A stretch of 11,053 nucleotides of DNA from Anaerolineae bacterium (GTDB taxonomy: Bacteria > Chloroflexota > Anaerolineae > JAFGEY01), in the NCBI GenBank assembly GCA_016929205.1, contig JAFGJF010000431.1, positions 1 through 11,053 on the forward strand, written 5' to 3'. Made by a program: the position numbers and the translations under genes. Shown here in pieces: positions 1-6,956 of this stretch (its first letter is position 1; each line of letters opens with the position of its first letter). The notes beneath the pieces were generated by a model, which ran no database searches, was not told the DNA's origin, and saw nothing but the letters and a program-made list of their open reading frames with translations.

Positions 1-22
1 CCGTAGGGGCTTTGGACCGCCC

Positions 23-50
23 AGGGAGCCGGTTATGCTCCCTAATTTCT
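23..50 (+). terminator. Terminator-like hairpin of an upstream gene
   Basis: AGGGAGC (23-29) and GCTCCCT (37-43) form a perfect 7-bp stem around a 7-nt loop, followed by the weakly T-rich stretch AATTTCT. It would fit the end of a gene lying just left of the window. The T-tract is poor, so it may also be only a hairpin in the upstream part of element A. Confidence 0.4.
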
Positions 51-143
51 ACCAATAGTTGTCTCACAAAACTTGACACATTCCGTATACTGGTTCTACT
101 TGACAACAATGTTTTGCCAAAACTGCAACTTGTAGGGAGGGAG
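43..143 (+). promoter_or_regulatory. Leader/regulatory element, copy A
   Basis: This stretch resembles the region in front of the caspase-like gene (copy B, about 5479-5579). In the core, 86-111 matches 5512-5540 at 25 positions: TATACTGG, TTC, ACTTGA and CAACAATG, broken only by small indels. Weaker similarity extends upstream (TTTCTAC…AGTT…CT) and downstream (CCAAAA…GCAAC…GGG…GAG). Copy A also holds the 8-mer ACTTGACA twice (71-78, 98-105). TATACT at 86-91 could be a -10 box, but no acceptable -35 hexamer lies 16-18 bp upstream, as at an activator-dependent promoter. A nine-codon reading frame (MFCQNCNL, 109-135) starts at the conserved ATG. The function is inferred from the repetition alone. 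Confidence 0.5.
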
Positions 144-286
144 ATGGAGCATATGTAGGAATTGCTGATTAGAAACTCGTCGCAATTGAGGACTGTTTTC
201 CATCACCGGGACCATACTCGAAACTGGCACTGGGCGCAAGCAAACAGATTTGCCGCCACGAATTGCACCTGGATTTACAAAAATCA

Positions 287-316
287 TTGACAATTGATTG
301 TTATCTGTGTTATACT
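287..316 (+). promoter_or_regulatory. Sigma-70-type promoter of the zincin gene
   Basis: A perfect -35 TTGACA (287-292) is followed after 18 bp by TATACT (311-316), a 5/6 match to the -10 consensus. Transcription would start near 322-325, about 40 nt before the ATG at 366 and just upstream of the Shine-Dalgarno run at 351-360. This is the strongest promoter match on the plus strand. It excludes a TTG start at 294, which would fall inside the promoter. Confidence 0.75.
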
Positions 317-365
317 GTTTTATAGTTGGTTTTTTCGTACTTGCAAAGAAAGGGGAGGAAAGACT

Positions 366-2267
366 ATGGAGTTACAAGTTTGGAAAGATCGTTGGCAGAC
401 TTTGGATAACCAGATAGAAAGACTTTCAAAACGGCTAGAGCATACTACTTTTCCTCGTCAACCTACACTGCTTTCTTTGACCAAACGCCTTCGCGTGTTT
501 GCTGCGGGTCAGTTCACATTCCTTTACAATGGATTTTTGAACGGTACCCTGAGCAAATGCTCGCAATACCCACAAGAGTATGCTCTGCATGGTATCATCT
601 CTCAGATTACTCACGACATCCATGCCCTCCAGCGAGCGGTTTGGCAGCGAGAGATGACATCAGAGCAGCTAGAAAAGATTCGATGGAAGACATATGAGGT
701 CCAAGTAAAGACTGCGTATGTGGTATCAACAACCCAGGATGCAAATGTGCGCCAATTGGCAGATGATTTGAATAACGTTGCTTCGCAAGTCCTGCAAATG
801 CAGGATCCTGAAGGCTTGAAATCAAAGACACAGGAGATGCATAATCTGGCATTGCATGCGCAATCTATCGCGGCAGGGATATCCGAACCGGGCACCAAGG
901 CCGTGCTGGAAGAAGCGTTGGCAGCATCCAAATCGGCCAAGGCTGCTGCCGAATTGGCCGTCGAATCAGCAAGAGCTCAAAAAGCACTTGACATAGCCGA
1001 TCGATTGGCTTGGGCCGCCCTTCAGCCAGCAATAAGTGCAGGATTGGTTGACAAAGATACGACTGTTCTCGTCTATTTTACAAAACTTAATTCTATTCGA
1101 ATCATTCCTTATGCTCCGGTCGCACTGATTGGCATCCCTCTCACCTGTATAAACTCGCCTCAGGATTATTTGGCCATCCCGCACGAGATTGGACACTATG
1201 TATTCCGTCGTGGAATACATGGTGAAACTGACATTCACAAAGAGATCGACACAGAAACCGATTGCGCTCCCTGGCGGGAAGAGACCTTTGCCGATGTGTA
1301 TGGCTGCATTGTTGCCGGCCCGGTGGCGGCACTCTCTTTTCAAGCCATACAGATGGAAAGGAAACCAAAATCGTTTATCACAGATGATGGCGAACATGCT
1401 ATGCCTATGATAAGACCTTATGTCTACACACAGACCCTATACAAGACAGGTTTTCCAGAGTGGGGCAAAAGGCTGGAAGACCTGTGGCACTTGCGCAAAA
1501 ATGTCCGAGAAGACGATCTTGGCAGATCGGATACTGAAAGAGGTACTTTGGATCTTGGCAGCGAAAACAAGCTTCAAACTCTTCATCTCATCTCGCTTAT
1601 AGACAAGGCTGTCAAGCCGCCGATGGACCGGGTCATAGATTACACGATAAAACTTTTCTCGCAAGATGACATCTTGATTCACACGACCCAAGACTGGAAA
1701 ACGATCATAGGCCAGGATTTTCAGCGAACGCAAGATCCCGCTGATTTGGCGTATGGATCAGTTGAGAGAGAACCAAAAGCAGGGCCTTTGCACCGTTTTT
1801 TAGACGCGCTTTGGCGTGTTTTCGGGCGAGAAAGCCGCAACCCAGACGTCCAAACAAGGCTAGACGACAGCCCCCCCCCAACGTCTACATATGCCTCCGC
1901 TGATTTGCGACACAGACTAGAAATGGCAGAAACGGCGTTGTTTGGCCAATTCGCAGCGTATTTCGAGCCGGGAACCCCATCGGATCCTTCAGCGTGGCGC
2001 GCACCGGATGATCTACTGCAAATTGAGGACCGAGTACCAAAACAGGAATGCATTCGCACGTTTGTCGAAACGCAATCCACCTATATAAATAATTGTGGTA
2101 CTCTGGACATATCTGGAAAAGAACCATGGCCTCAACCGTTTTTCCAAGTAGGTGAGGATTCAGAACCAAATAGCACTGGGATGGATGAAATTCCCGCGTG
2201 GGTTCACATCGCGATTGCAGATGGCTGGAACACCTTTTCCAACGGTGTATGGACAGATCATCCCTAG
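366..2267 (+). CDS. Cytoplasmic zincin-type metallopeptidase-like protein (HEIGH…E), family unassigned
   Basis: The product is 633 aa. ATG 366 is chosen because AGGGGAGGAA (351-360) lies just upstream and a good promoter ends at 316. Residues 1-125 look mostly helical. Residues about 130-215 are Ala/Lys/Glu-rich and probably coiled coil. The peptidase core carries HEIGHY at 273-278 (H273 and H277 as zinc ligands, E274 as catalytic base). ETFAD at 306-310 follows 28 residues later and gives the gluzincin-type third ligand E306 with D310. A conserved-looking DGEHAMPMIRP stretch follows at 341-351. The C-terminal half, beyond about 400, has no domain I recognise. There is no signal peptide or membrane segment, so it should act in the cytoplasm. 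The substrate is unknown. Its start region shares a leader element with the caspase-like gene. A run of nine C (1871-1879) lies inside the frame. Zinc-peptidase fold: fairly sure. Exact family and proteolytic activity: not shown. Confidence 0.85.
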   Translation: MELQVWKDRWQTLDNQIERLSKRLEHTTFPRQPTLLSLTKRLRVFAAGQFTFLYNGFLNGTLSKCSQYPQEYALHGIISQITHDIHALQRAVWQREMTSEQLEKIRWKTYEVQVKTAYVVSTTQDANVRQLADDLNNVASQVLQMQDPEGLKSKTQEMHNLALHAQSIAAGISEPGTKAVLEEALAASKSAKAAAELAVESARAQKALDIADRLAWAALQPAISAGLVDKDTTVLVYFTKLNSIRIIPYAPVALIGIPLTCINSPQDYLAIPHEIGHYVFRRGIHGETDIHKEIDTETDCAPWREETFADVYGCIVAGPVAALSFQAIQMERKPKSFITDDGEHAMPMIRPYVYTQTLYKTGFPEWGKRLEDLWHLRKNVREDDLGRSDTERGTLDLGSENKLQTLHLISLIDKAVKPPMDRVIDYTIKLFSQDDILIHTTQDWKTIIGQDFQRTQDPADLAYGSVEREPKAGPLHRFLDALWRVFGRESRNPDVQTRLDDSPPPTSTYASADLRHRLEMAETALFGQFAAYFEPGTPSDPSAWRAPDDLLQIEDRVPKQECIRTFVETQSTYINNCGTLDISGKEPWPQPFFQVGEDSEPNSTGMDEIPAWVHIAIADGWNTFSNGVWTDHP

Positions 2268-2303
2268 TTCGTCGCTCCTGAAATCTGAGCAGTCGATCAA
2301 CGC

Positions 2304-2338
2304 CAATCCCCGGCACTTTTCTTATGTGCCGGGGATTG
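2304..2338. terminator. Convergent-gene hairpin, probable bidirectional terminator
   Basis: CAATCCCCGGCAC (2304-2316) and GTGCCGGGGATTG (2326-2338) form a perfect, GC-rich 13-bp stem with a 9-nt loop. It lies midway between the convergent stop codons at 2267 and 2352. No T-tract follows on either strand, so it is not a textbook intrinsic terminator. Its position suggests that it separates or stabilises the two 3' ends. Confidence 0.65.
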
Positions 2339-2351
2339 AATATGGAGTGAA

Positions 2352-5300
2352 TTATTCGGTACCTTGACTGCTGGAAGCACCGCCATCCAACTCTTTGAGG
2401 CGTTCACGCAAGGAATCAGTCAGGCGATGTTCCTGATCAGAGATGAGTGCAAGTGCATTTTGCCACATGCTGCGCGCTTTTTTCGGTTGCATAACCTTGA
2501 CGTACAAATCGCCCAGGTGAGACATCAGATAGACTTTGCCCCAAAGATCGCCAAGTTTCTCACACAAGTCCAAGCTCCGTTGTCCTTTTACCAGTGCTGG
2601 TTCGTGCAGTCCAGAAGCCCCATCGATCTCGCTGAGAAGCCAGAGTGCTTGTGCTTGTGATCGGAGTTCCCCCATCGATTGGAATAACTGCAAACTTTGT
2701 TCAGCATAGTCTCTTCCAGCCTCAAGATCACCACCTTTGCCAAGAACATGTTTGGAATAGTGAATAACGGATAGTTTGTGAAGTATGAGTGCTAGTTCGT
2801 GTTTCTCTTTCGTCTCATGACATAGCGTCAGCGCACATTGGCAATACATCTCGGCCAAGTCGTGATCTCGGGAAGTGACCGCGATGCTGATTAACAGGCG
2901 CAAGGCCTGGATACAGCCACTTTTGTCATTTGCCTCCTCGTGCATAGCTAAGGCGCGTTGCACCAGTTGTTGAGCATCGCTATAGTGCGTTTGAGCGTAC
3001 TCAACTTGTGCCAATTTGCACAGAATAGAGGCCGTACCCAGCTCGTTCCCCAACTGCACTTTTCGAGTCGCCATACTTTCGGCCAAGAGCTCGCGCGCCC
3101 TGGCAAAATCTGCCTGCTCAAAGGCGACATCAGCCAGTTCATACTTGACGCCAGCCATGCCTGCCTGGTCATTTATCTCAGCATAGAGCTGCAAGCTCTC
3201 GGATAGATGCTCGTTGGCTTGAGTATAGTCGCTTTGATGGGTACAAGCTCGTCCCCATTGGTACAAGATAAAAGCCTGCGTCCGATCATCTTGCATTATT
3301 TGTGCTGCATTGAGCGCCCATTTGTATCCTTGCCGTGCATCCGAATAATGTCCTCTTTTGAACCAAACATCGGAAAGTATCCGGGCGTAATCAATTGTAG
3401 CCGGCCACATCTTGCTCCGGTATGCAATACGCATATTGGCCGACAGATTGTCCCACTCGAGTTCCAGTCGCTCATAATCGTGCTGGTGCTCGACTACATA
3501 ATCAAGATAATAACGCACCATCTCCTTGTACGCAGCATCACTCTCTCGCAACTGCTCGCGCGCAAAATCGGCCAACAGAGGGTGCTGGCGGTAACGCATG
3601 GCTTCTTGTTCCCAAGCCAATGACAGCACAATCAAATCGTACAGATGATCCTCTGCTTCAGATCGATCCAGACCAGCCACCGCAGCAAAGGCCGGTATTG
3701 TAAACGCCCGTCCCTCGAAAACACCAAGCAAGGCAAAACTATGCTTCAGATCCTCATCCAGCAGATCCCAACTAACGGCAAACGAAGTGCGTACCTGGCG
3801 ATCGCTGATCTTGAGTTCATAGAGACGGCGCTCCGCATCTCGTAGCCGTTCCACCAGGTCGGTCAACGTCCACCACCGTCTCGAAGCCAGACGTTGGGCA
3901 GCAATCTCGATCGCCAGCGGCAGGTTGCCCAACAGGCCACACATCTCGTCGGCGCACGCGCGTTCATCGTGCACTCGCTGATCCCCCAGGATACGGCACA
4001 TCATTTCCCGACAGTCTTCCAGATTGAGCGGTGACAGTGGATACAGCGGCACGTTCAAGCTTGTGGCGAGTTCCAGGTTGCGGGTCGTCAGCAGCACCGT
4101 ACAGTGGTCGCCGCCGGGCAGCAGCGCATGCACATGCTCGGCACTGCGTACATCATCGAGCACCAACAGCACTTTTTTGTCACTCAATAGATTACGCATG
4201 GCCGCCCCACGGCTTTCCAGATCCGGCAGGCTGCTAAAATCGCAACCGTAAGCACGAGACCAACTATCCAGGATCGCCATCGGCTCGCTGATTGCCGCAT
4301 TAGCCCATAATACGCCGTCGACAAAATCGTCTCTCAGCAGATGTGCGACGTGGATCGCAAAAGCCGTTTTACCTACACCACCCATACCGGTCAGGCAAAA
4401 GACGCACTGCCGGGTGAAACGGGCCATCAAGGCGCAGAAATCTGCCAATTCCTGTTTGCGTCCCACAAAATACGCAACATCGGACGGAGCCTGAAAAGGA
4501 ACGGTCGGTATTTCGCTTGGGCGCTCTTGGGGAAAAACCACAGCCAGACTATCAGTTGCAAGCTCGGGCATGCCTTTGGGAGCAATCAGCTTCTCGTCGC
4601 GAATCTGCTCATACAGCGCTGCCGTCTCTTCTTCCGGTTCGACATCCAACTCGTCTTCCAGGATACGCCGGCAAGCATCATACTGTGCCAGGGCCGCACT
4701 GCGCTGACCATTCAGAGCCAGCAGACGCATCAATTGCCGGTGCGCTTGCTCTTGCCACGGCTCCAGTTCTACCAGACGCCAGGCATAGTTGCGCGCCTGT
4801 TCGTACTCGCCGCGTGACTCGTACTGCTCTACCAACCGATCGAGCGCCTTTGATACCTCACGTTCAAGGCGCTCTCGAACAACCAGCGCCCAGTGCTCAA
4901 ATGCAGCGCCACCGGCAACAGAAAACCCTTCCAGGAATGGGCCGCGGTACAGTGCTGCCGCCTTCTCTAGCTGCTGTATGGTGGCTCTGCTGCCCCGCTC
5001 TATCGCTGCCAGATCGGAAAAAGCGGTCACGTCTACCCAATAATCGCTGGCTGCATTGAGTCGAATCGTTCCTCGAGTAACAAGCAGGTAGGATAGGGGC
5101 TGATGGTCATTGTCCGCTTGACGGTCTCCCAAGATAGAGCGCAGATTAGAGAGGGCGTTGCTCAAATTGGCACGTGCAGCATGTTCCGACCACTCGGCCC
5201 ACAGCAAGCCGGCTAACGTTTCACGGCGATGTGGTCGTGCGGCTTCGACTGCCAGGTAGATCAGCAGGGCTCGCACCTTGTTCGAGACAAACCCATCGAC

Positions 5301-5360
5301 AGGCTTGCCGTCCTGTTCAATCTCTGGTGGGCCGAGCAAGTTTAGCGTCAAACGTGCCAT
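2352..5360 (-). CDS. SARP/BTAD–NB-ARC–TPR (AfsR-like STAND) transcriptional regulator
   Basis: The product is 1002 aa. ATG 5360 is preferred over the ORF's upstream start at 5474. AGGAG sits 8 nt before it, the family's usual N-terminus (MARLTLNLLGPPEI) begins there, and a promoter lies inside the upstream extension. Residues 1-100 form an OmpR-type winged helix and about 104-255 the all-helical BTAD. NB-ARC begins near 295 (YFVGRKQEL), with Walker A GMGGVGKT at 325-332, Walker B VLLVLDDV at 397-404, sensor TTRN at 425-428 and GNLPLA at 478-483. Residues about 660-980 are TPR repeats. In this family the TPRs are thought to sense a signal, the NTPase acts as the switch, and the winged helix binds phased direct repeats near -35. 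All ATPase motifs look intact. It is divergent from the caspase-like gene, so it probably controls that gene and perhaps the zincin gene. The domain call is firm; the targets are inferred. Confidence 0.95.
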   Translation of the reverse strand: MARLTLNLLGPPEIEQDGKPVDGFVSNKVRALLIYLAVEAARPHRRETLAGLLWAEWSEHAARANLSNALSNLRSILGDRQADNDHQPLSYLLVTRGTIRLNAASDYWVDVTAFSDLAAIERGSRATIQQLEKAAALYRGPFLEGFSVAGGAAFEHWALVVRERLEREVSKALDRLVEQYESRGEYEQARNYAWRLVELEPWQEQAHRQLMRLLALNGQRSAALAQYDACRRILEDELDVEPEEETAALYEQIRDEKLIAPKGMPELATDSLAVVFPQERPSEIPTVPFQAPSDVAYFVGRKQELADFCALMARFTRQCVFCLTGMGGVGKTAFAIHVAHLLRDDFVDGVLWANAAISEPMAILDSWSRAYGCDFSSLPDLESRGAAMRNLLSDKKVLLVLDDVRSAEHVHALLPGGDHCTVLLTTRNLELATSLNVPLYPLSPLNLEDCREMMCRILGDQRVHDERACADEMCGLLGNLPLAIEIAAQRLASRRWWTLTDLVERLRDAERRLYELKISDRQVRTSFAVSWDLLDEDLKHSFALLGVFEGRAFTIPAFAAVAGLDRSEAEDHLYDLIVLSLAWEQEAMRYRQHPLLADFAREQLRESDAAYKEMVRYYLDYVVEHQHDYERLELEWDNLSANMRIAYRSKMWPATIDYARILSDVWFKRGHYSDARQGYKWALNAAQIMQDDRTQAFILYQWGRACTHQSDYTQANEHLSESLQLYAEINDQAGMAGVKYELADVAFEQADFARARELLAESMATRKVQLGNELGTASILCKLAQVEYAQTHYSDAQQLVQRALAMHEEANDKSGCIQALRLLISIAVTSRDHDLAEMYCQCALTLCHETKEKHELALILHKLSVIHYSKHVLGKGGDLEAGRDYAEQSLQLFQSMGELRSQAQALWLLSEIDGASGLHEPALVKGQRSLDLCEKLGDLWGKVYLMSHLGDLYVKVMQPKKARSMWQNALALISDQEHRLTDSLRERLKELDGGASSSQGTE

Positions 5361-5427
5361 CTTGCGATCTCCTACAAGATAGGGAATGGATGAGGTTGCA
5401 GAGAAAGGAGCTGGCGGTTTCCTCTTT

Positions 5428-5436
5428 ATTATACCA
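5428..5436 (-). promoter_or_regulatory. Extended -10 promoter of the regulator gene
   Basis: On the minus strand 5436-5428 reads TGGTATAAT, a perfect -10 hexamer with the TGn extension. The hexamer at the proper -35 distance (5456-5451, TATTTT) is poor, which is usual for extended -10 promoters. Transcription would start near 5421, giving a leader of about 60 nt before the ATG at 5360 and its AGGAG. Confidence 0.65.
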
Positions 5437-5478
5437 TGCTTTTTTCCGTCAAAATAACGTCCGATTTGACTCACTATA

Positions 5479-5579
5479 TAGTTTCTACAGAGTTTCTATA
5501 GACTTGGCTGATATACTGGATTCACTTGAATACAACAATGGCTTTCCAAAAAACCGCAACCCTGTGCAGAGGGCGTGAG
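5479..5579 (+). promoter_or_regulatory. Leader/regulatory element, copy B, with extended -10
   Basis: This is the second copy of element A (43-143). The core at 5512-5540 shares TATACTGG, TTC, ACTTGA and CAACAATG with 86-111. TGATATACT (5509-5517) is a good extended -10 for the caspase-like gene, while the -35 position (5489-5494, AGAGTT) is poor. That position is covered by the 11-bp direct repeat described separately. This is the arrangement expected of a SARP-activated promoter. The promoter role is inferred; the sequence repetition is seen. Confidence 0.55.
5480..5501 (+). repeat. Tandem 11-bp direct repeat, candidate SARP operator
   Basis: AGTTTCTACAG (5480-5490) is followed immediately by AGTTTCTATAG (5491-5501), 10 of 11 identical, so the units are one helical turn apart. 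SARP-family winged-helix proteins are known to bind heptamer direct repeats spaced 11 or 22 bp apart next to the -35 region. This pair covers the -35 position of the -10 box at 5512-5517, and the neighbouring divergent gene encodes a SARP-type regulator. Confidence 0.5.
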
Positions 5580-5622
5580 CCTGTCCGGGGCAATGGCACG
5601 GCAGGGAGGCAAGCCTACATCA

Positions 5623-5649
5623 CGGCCAACGACGTTCTACGTCGTGCCG
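5623..5649 (+). promoter_or_regulatory. Inverted repeat in the leader of the caspase-like gene
   Basis: ACGACGT (5629-5635) and ACGTCGT (5639-5645) pair perfectly around a TCT loop. The outer arms CGGC (5623-5626) and GCCG (5646-5649) extend the stem past a 2-nt bulge. It lies about 105 nt upstream of the start codon and about 120 nt after the inferred transcription start. It could be an mRNA hairpin or a dyad operator. No T-tract follows, so it is not a terminator. Confidence 0.45.
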
Positions 5650-5751
5650 GCGTATCCTCTACGAGACAGAGGCGCGCGGCTTGCAGCGTGACGTTGTGTG
5701 AGCAAGCATCAAACCGGGATCGATTGCAGCTAGATCGGAGAGGACACTACT

Positions 5752-6909
5752 ATGAGTGACCAGAACAGCAGCCAGGACATCCAGATCAAAGTCTTTGCTT
5801 CCCCAAAAAGGCAAAAAGCCTACGACCAACAGGATGAACACCAAATCATTGACGTCATCCGCCAACACGTTTTGCCCAAGACCAAGGTTGCGTACCGCAG
5901 TGTCAGTGTGAAAGTCAAGCGCACCGCCGACGGAACCCCCAAATATCTGATTGCCTATATGTTGCGAAAAGACACTTATACGGCTGACGTGACAAAAATC
6001 GACGTCGATCAGGCCTATGAGATTCAAACCATTCACGAGAACTATGACGAGTCAGAAGATTTCGACAACCAAGATGAAGAGGAATATGATTCATGGGTTG
6101 CATACGAGTCTCCTGACTTTGTCGTAGCGACGCCCTGCTCGGACATTCCAACTGCGGTACAGGCCGTTGAGTCAGTGCATCAGCGTGCAATCAGCGCTGG
6201 TTTCTCCTCCAAAAAGTTAATAGGCGTAGAGGCCTCAGTGGTCAATTACAAGCACTACTTGAGGTCCGGCTTGTGTGGCTTTGTGAACATCGGCCATGGA
6301 AACCCAAACTTGATCGTGCTCGATGATGGCACGCTGCAAGCCAATTGGTTTCAAAGCCTGTCTGGCGACCCACTCAGTCCTGCGGTCGTCTATTGGAATT
6401 CTTGCCAGGTTTTCAATCCGCCCCTTCAACCTGCCGTTATGGGAGCTGGGGCTCGGACCTACATTGGCGGCATCGTCAATCTGGCGATCGGACTTTCTGA
6501 AAAAGTCTGTGAGTGCTTTTGGAGCAAGGTGCTCTTGCAAGGAGACCGTATGGGAGATGCTCTCCACAACTGCGAGGCGGCGCATTATCCCCAGCAGGGC
6601 GCACATGGCATCAGCGGCGATCTGGGATCGTTCAGGGCAGGGCATGTCATTGTCTTCCAACATGCAAATTTTCGAGGTCATCACAGACACATCTTTGGAA
6701 TGGAGAGAAATCTGAATCATCCCGAGGACACATCCTTGAATGATCAGATTTCCTCGTTCGTCGTACTTTCGGGACTATGGCGATTCTATCGCCACTCGAA
6801 CTTTGGGGAAGTCACTGGTTCGATCTACCCGCCTGGCGCTTACAAATGGGTTGAAGCGGTTGGCGCAATGAACGATCAAGTATCTTCGCTAAGATGCATC
6901 AGATCATAG
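5752..6909 (+). CDS. Caspase/gingipain-like (clan CD) protein with C-terminal βγ-crystallin domain
   Basis: The product is 385 aa with no signal peptide. GGAGAGGA (5735-5742) lies 9 nt before ATG 5752. Residues 1-95 form an N-terminal module I do not recognise. Residues about 98-113 are a strongly acidic linker. Residues about 115-290 look like a clan-CD peptidase: a strand ending in NIGHGNP gives the candidate catalytic H182, and a strand ending in YWNSC gives C218, followed by a GARTYIGG turn as in C25/CHAT-like folds. Residues 298-383 form a βγ-crystallin domain of two Greek-key motifs with the family's calcium signatures NDQISS (330-335) and NDQVSS (374-379), plus NFRG and NFGE turns. Calcium binding to this domain could stabilise or gate the enzyme. 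It is divergent from the regulator gene and upstream of the trypsin-like gene. The crystallin domain is firm; the peptidase call rests on the H/C dyad context; the substrate is unknown. Confidence 0.85.
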   Translation: MSDQNSSQDIQIKVFASPKRQKAYDQQDEHQIIDVIRQHVLPKTKVAYRSVSVKVKRTADGTPKYLIAYMLRKDTYTADVTKIDVDQAYEIQTIHENYDESEDFDNQDEEEYDSWVAYESPDFVVATPCSDIPTAVQAVESVHQRAISAGFSSKKLIGVEASVVNYKHYLRSGLCGFVNIGHGNPNLIVLDDGTLQANWFQSLSGDPLSPAVVYWNSCQVFNPPLQPAVMGAGARTYIGGIVNLAIGLSEKVCECFWSKVLLQGDRMGDALHNCEAAHYPQQGAHGISGDLGSFRAGHVIVFQHANFRGHHRHIFGMERNLNHPEDTSLNDQISSFVVLSGLWRFYRHSNFGEVTGSIYPPGAYKWVEAVGAMNDQVSSLRCIRS

Positions 6910-6956
6910 CGTTGAGCGAGTCGACAAGACTAGAGTTCAACCTTGGATGTAGCCAG

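Larger units (their letters stand above)
5361..5751. other. 391-bp divergent intergenic region, regulator / caspase-like gene
   Basis: This gap holds the control region of two divergent genes. From left to right it contains the regulator's ribosome-binding site and leader (5361-5420), its extended -10 promoter (5428-5436), an 11-bp phased direct repeat (5480-5501), a plus-strand extended -10 (5509-5517), element B, and an inverted repeat (5623-5649). The Shine-Dalgarno sequence GGAGAGGA (5735-5742) of the caspase-like gene closes it. The plus-strand transcript would have an unusually long leader of about 228 nt. A frame open from ATG 5538 to TGA 5757-5759 crosses the leader but has no ribosome-binding site, so I do not annotate it as a gene. 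Confidence 0.7.

Noticed and set aside
73..91. TTGACA (73-78) and TATACT (86-91) as a -35/-10 pair
   Set aside because: The spacer is only 7 bp, far too short for RNA polymerase.
96..293. 65-codon minus-strand frame upstream of the zincin gene
   Set aside because: It overlaps the leader element and promoter, has no recognisable domain, and I see no supporting ribosome-binding site.
294..365. In-frame TTG start at 294 extending the zincin protein by 24 residues with a hydrophobic stretch (possible signal peptide)
   Set aside because: This stretch overlaps the -35/-10 promoter (287-316), and a strong Shine-Dalgarno run directly precedes ATG 366.
4517..5059. 180-codon plus-strand open frame inside the regulator gene
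   Set aside because: It is antisense to the BTAD/NB-ARC coding region, has low-complexity Arg/Pro/Ala composition and no ribosome-binding site. It is a shadow of a GC-rich gene.
5433..5452. Minus-strand TTGACG (5452-5447) as -35 for the regulator promoter
   Set aside because: It is only 13 bp from the -10 box. The extended -10 explains the promoter better.
5361..5474. N-terminal extension of the regulator to a start at 5474
   Set aside because: It would include the gene's own extended -10 promoter. The family N-terminus and a good AGGAG lie at 5360.
6931..6955. A third copy of the leader element in front of the trypsin-like gene (AGAGTT … CTTGG … TG)
   Set aside because: The core TATACTGG and CAACAATG blocks are absent, and the match is short enough to be chance.
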